Origin: Populus alba | Lineage: Eukaryota; Streptophyta; Magnoliopsida; Malpighiales; Salicaceae | Length of the DNA: 64,000 nucleotides | NCBI RefSeq assembly: GCF_005239225.2 | Contig: NC_133289.1 | Location: 4,843,501-4,907,500, forward strand | Direction: 5' to 3' | Notes under the pieces: model-generated | The model's input: only the letters and a program-made list of their open reading frames with translations | Told to the model about the DNA's origin: nothing | Database searches by the model: none | Part shown: positions 60,738-64,000 of the stretch, piece after piece | Numbering within the stretch: the stretch's first letter is position 1 | Layout of the letters: each line of letters starts with the position of its first letter | Made by a program: the position numbers and the translations under genes

Positions 60738-61998
60738 CATCTCAGATTTTGACGGATACGAAAAGTGTCAACACCATTTTATTTTGATAATCTGTAATAA
60801 TTAAAGATATTTAACTTTGATCTAAAAAGCATTAATTGGATGCTGCATTTGTAGACATAGACAGCGTGACAGTCCTCACTCTTGAGCCTTAACTATGGTG
60901 GTTGCATTCCACATCGCAAGCAACCAGGCAGACCTCTTCTTCCACCATCACCCTCCCACGTTACCCTCATATCTATGGAGAAGAGAGGCATGGTTCTTTT
61001 TTCTCTCCAGATTTCATCCACTTTTAAAGGTTAAAAATGCAAGGATCACTTGTGTATATGTTAATTACATGTTTGAGCTAATACTAATGGGATAAAAACC
61101 TTTATTTGATTATGACTGATTGCAGGCCACCATGCATATTGCCCTTCGAGCTCTTCAATTAATTAATAAATCCACCGCCCAGGATCGAACATGATGGAGG
61201 AGAAGTCAATAATGTCGAGTCCTTTATTTCCCGAACTCAAGGCATCAGCAACGAAATATCTAGTGATTTCAGCAAACCGGTCGAAAGGTTAAAATATGTA
61301 AATATCGGATGGCTCGCATGGAGGTAGCAAGGGTAAAGGATCCATGGAGGACGAACTCCATATACAGACACGCACGCCGGGCAAGAACCGCAGCACAGTA
61401 TTAATTGACAACTTTCCTCGTCGATATGCTCTCTTCTTTAGGAGCTGGAGATCGAATTTCTGCCAAAAGTGAATCTGCAACATCCCAGTTACCACCTTTA
61501 ATGGCCTTAGCACACTCCATGGATCAATCTGTAGAAAAAGAAGAAATTAAAGCCATCGAAAGCAGCAAATTTTGATCAATGGAGTCGAAGAAAATCGAAG
61601 AAAAGCCATCGAAAGCAACAAATTTTTATCAATGGAGTCGAAGCAAATGGCTCTGTCACTCTTCATTTCTTGTAGTCAACCCCATTTGATTTCTGCATGC
61701 GTTCCTTCGTGGACCATCTGCAGTCGTAAAAACTAAAAAGGTCCTCGTTTTTTTTTTTTTTTTTTCCTGATGAGTTCCTGAAAGCTGTAACACTTTAATG
61801 ATCAAAGACAAGTGGTTGCCTGAACTTTAAAGAGAGTGTCACTTTAAACATGTAACAACATCATGTTACATGTTTTTTTATTTATTTATTGGATTTTTTT
61901 CATTTATTTATTGGATAGACTATTTTCTTAAGTAAAAATACAATATTTTTATAGTGAGATTTATTATTTAAATGCATAACAATCAATTATGATTTTTT
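60738..61998. other. Block-B-specific 1.26-kb stretch
   Basis: Missing from block A. Holds the GRAS-like relic described separately (61150-61530). The rest shows no recognisable gene; a poly-T run lies at 61750-61766. Confidence 0.6.
61150..61530 (-). pseudogene. GRAS-domain protein relic
   Basis: Minus-strand reading from 61525: MECAKAIKGGNWDVADSLLA, EIRSPAPKEESISTRKVVN, then a stop where family members read on, ARRAC, and in shifted frames PLPLLPP and RFAEITRYFVADALSSGNKG with LDIIDF. This order matches the first helices of plant GRAS proteins (the leucine-rich region and the start of VHIID). Several frame changes and stops; only a fragment remains. Identification is by memory of the family pattern, so moderate confidence. 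Confidence 0.5.
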
Positions 61999-63935
61999 TT
62001 TTACTAACGTTACTTTTAATATATAAGGCAGCACAGCCCAACACAATACTCATTACAGAAGTATCAACAACCCCGATTCAAAGATCCTTTTGGTGGCGTT
62101 TGGCGGCAAAAATGGTTTTTGCCAAGAAATTAATTTTTTTAATCATTTTAATATAAAAATAAATTTTAAAAAATAAAAAAATCACTATCTACCACGCTTT
62201 CAATTTCAAGCTGACATGAAATATTATCGATTAATTTGCAAAAATAGGATATTTTTGGTCCAGGCCTGATTTGGAAAGGCATTCTGGACCTTCAACCCAA
62301 CCTAGAAACCAGGCTTTAGGATATGGTAATAGGACTTTCAATGCAGTGGGCCCACAGTATAGCTAGGTCAGCTTTGATTCAAACCACATATGTTATAGAT
62401 TTTGAAGGTTTGCCTTGAAGAGCCTCTTCCAAATTCGAGCTCTTTCCTTGAAAAAGATTGCAAGGCTTAGTGATGAACTATCCCTAATATAGTTCCTTGA
62501 TGTTATTGAAGTTCAACACCTTTTTCAATTAGATGATACAAGGAGAAATTATATTCTACCAAGGCCACAAGGTTGGAGCTTTACCTCTGTCAATGAAAAC
62601 ACAACGAGGATGATCTGATACAAAAACATCAGACAAATATTCATGATCTTCCTCAAGCTGAGATGCCATGATGATAATTAGGGTCCAGTTCAGAGCACCC
62701 CAACGATGAAGCTGTAAAAAGTAGTGATTGATAATTATTTCAGACGATGCCGCTTGGGTGTCGAATGATGATCTTCTTCCTCCCATTAAAAAGAAATTGT
62801 TCATCTTTGGGTATGTAAATCTTTCACATGCTCGGCGCCGCGGCGGCGGTGCTGGTGGTCATTGTTAGTTTAGGTATTATAACAACAAACAAAAAAATAA
62901 AATAGTGAAAATATCGGCGGAGCTGTCGGTAAAAAAAGCAAATTCATCGGAATCCTTTTACATATTCTGGAGCTTTTGACTTCATAGACACAACCCTTCT
63001 CACTGAAGAAAGAAGTTTTGAGATTTTATTTAATGGTTAATTATTTGAGTGATAAACTAACACGTAACCAGTGTGTGTGTTCATCCATGACGTGCACCTA
63101 TCATTATCCTTTCAATATGACTCTATCATCCACTATAGTTTATAACAAATAACTAAAATTGCCCTCTCATGGATAAAATAAAGTGCTAATAATCCGAAAA
63201 ATTATATTTACTTGGATAGTACTAAATTAAGCTATCCTAAAATAAGCATATACCATATTTAAATACACTAAAGACCAAGAACATAAATGTAAATTAATCA
63301 CAAGTCCCATTCTTAACTTAAATACTGTTTATATTTTGTTTATTTTTATGTTTTAAAAATATTTTTAAAAAAATTAATTTTTTTTTTGCTTCAAATTAAT
63401 ATTTTTTTTTATATATTTATAATTATTTTGATATGCTAATATCAAAAATAAATTTTTAAAATAAAAAATATTATTTTAATGCAATTTTAAAAACAATTTT
63501 TATTACACTCTTAAACATATTTTTAAACTCATTCGGGCTACGTCTTCATCAAAGTTTCAATGAAATTTAATTTAAAATTAAATTTATTATTTTTTTAAAT
63601 TATTTTGATATATTAATATTAAAAACTATTTAAAAAAAAATATTATTTTAAAATACTTTCATATAAAATATATTTTAAAACATAACAATTAACACCTATC
63701 CAAACGAATGAATACCATGCCAATCCATCACGGCACAGAAAGCAGAACACAATTGCCAAACCAATCAGAAAACCCGAAACAGCGTCATCTCCAGGGAAGG
63801 AAATTACACAAAAGCCAAACAAAAACAAAAAAGAACAAAACTTTCATGGTCACTCAACCTTGTAAAAACCCGAAAGAAACTAACTTTTATTCCCTCCTCA
63901 CACAGACAGTCACAAAGCCCACAAGACAAAACACA
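61999..63935. other. Right end of block B and flank of next gene
   Basis: 61999-62640 corresponds to 5177-5820. A minus-strand open stretch crossing the block end (62580-62670) reads EDHEYLSDVFVSDHPRCVFI; I do not recognise it, and the right part of it is absent from block A. 62860-63640 is AT-rich; 63340-63690 resembles the short dispersed repeat. 63700-63935 is probably promoter and 5' UTR of the next gene. Confidence 0.55.
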
Positions 63936-64000
63936 ATGTCTTCTCCTTCAATGGCAAAACTGAAGGTAGCAGGAACATGGGCTGGAGTGTTAGAGGTAGA
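63936..64000 (+). CDS. Start of an unrecognised gene, runs off the window
   Basis: ATG at 63936 opens a frame of 21 full codons: MSSPSMAKLKVAGTWAGVLE, then V. Preceded by a CA-rich, ATG-poor leader that looks like a 5' UTR. A second Met at codon 6 is an alternative start. Too short to name. Confidence 0.5.
   Translation, partial: MSSPSMAKLKVAGTWAGVLEV

Noticed and set aside
60895..61095. 66-codon plus-strand frame in the B-only segment
   Set aside because: No domain and no counterpart; next to a pseudogene relic.
1..64000. A new multi-gene defence or metabolic system
   Set aside because: Genes are unrelated, separately promoted or broken, and the shared feature is transposon-driven rearrangement; nothing supports a coordinated system.

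Overview
The window is plant nuclear DNA. Evidence: genes split by GT-AG introns, resistance-type receptor-like proteins (RLPs) with leucine-rich repeats, several LTR retrotransposons, a terminal-repeat miniature element (TRIM), a LINE tail, and AT-rich intergenic DNA with many microsatellites. Gene content and repeat types fit a woody eudicot such as Populus or Salix; that is inference, since no database search was possible.

Layout. 1-5820 (block A) holds the 3' end of an RLP gene, a SAM-domain gene cut short on the minus strand, and a decayed Copia gag fragment. 5856-18218 is a nodulin-like/MFS transporter pseudogene broken by two Copia elements: a plus-strand one in an exon (6144-11425) and a minus-strand one in an intron (12487-17582). 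18219-23296 is decayed repeat DNA: a LINE tail, an RLP relic, duplicated fragments and a TRIM fragment. 23297-37000 is a nest of Ty3/Gypsy-type LTRs, including one gag-only element (23297-32374) with a 61-bp minisatellite. 37741-41512 is a second RLP gene on the minus strand, probably a pseudogene. 41513-49300 carries further RLP relics, an intact TRIM with target-site duplications, and another Gypsy-like LTR. 49917-53574 is a complete eight-exon RLP gene (976 aa). 53077-62640 (block B) repeats block A in the same order and orientation, with an intact SAM-domain gene at 55199-55963. A new gene begins at 63936 and leaves the window.

How the parts relate. This is an RLP cluster growing by local duplication while retroelements invade and decay. 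Only the RLP at 49917-53574 and the SAM-domain gene at 55199-55963 look complete. RLPs sit in the plasma membrane and have no kinase, so they signal with partner kinases. Nothing here groups into an operon or a new multi-gene system. The most informative signals are structural: a roughly 53-kb-spaced duplication with a chimeric edge, datable nested insertions, a TRIM whose empty site survives in sister copies, and stop codons consistent with C-to-T change across most retroelement ORFs and the transporter relic.
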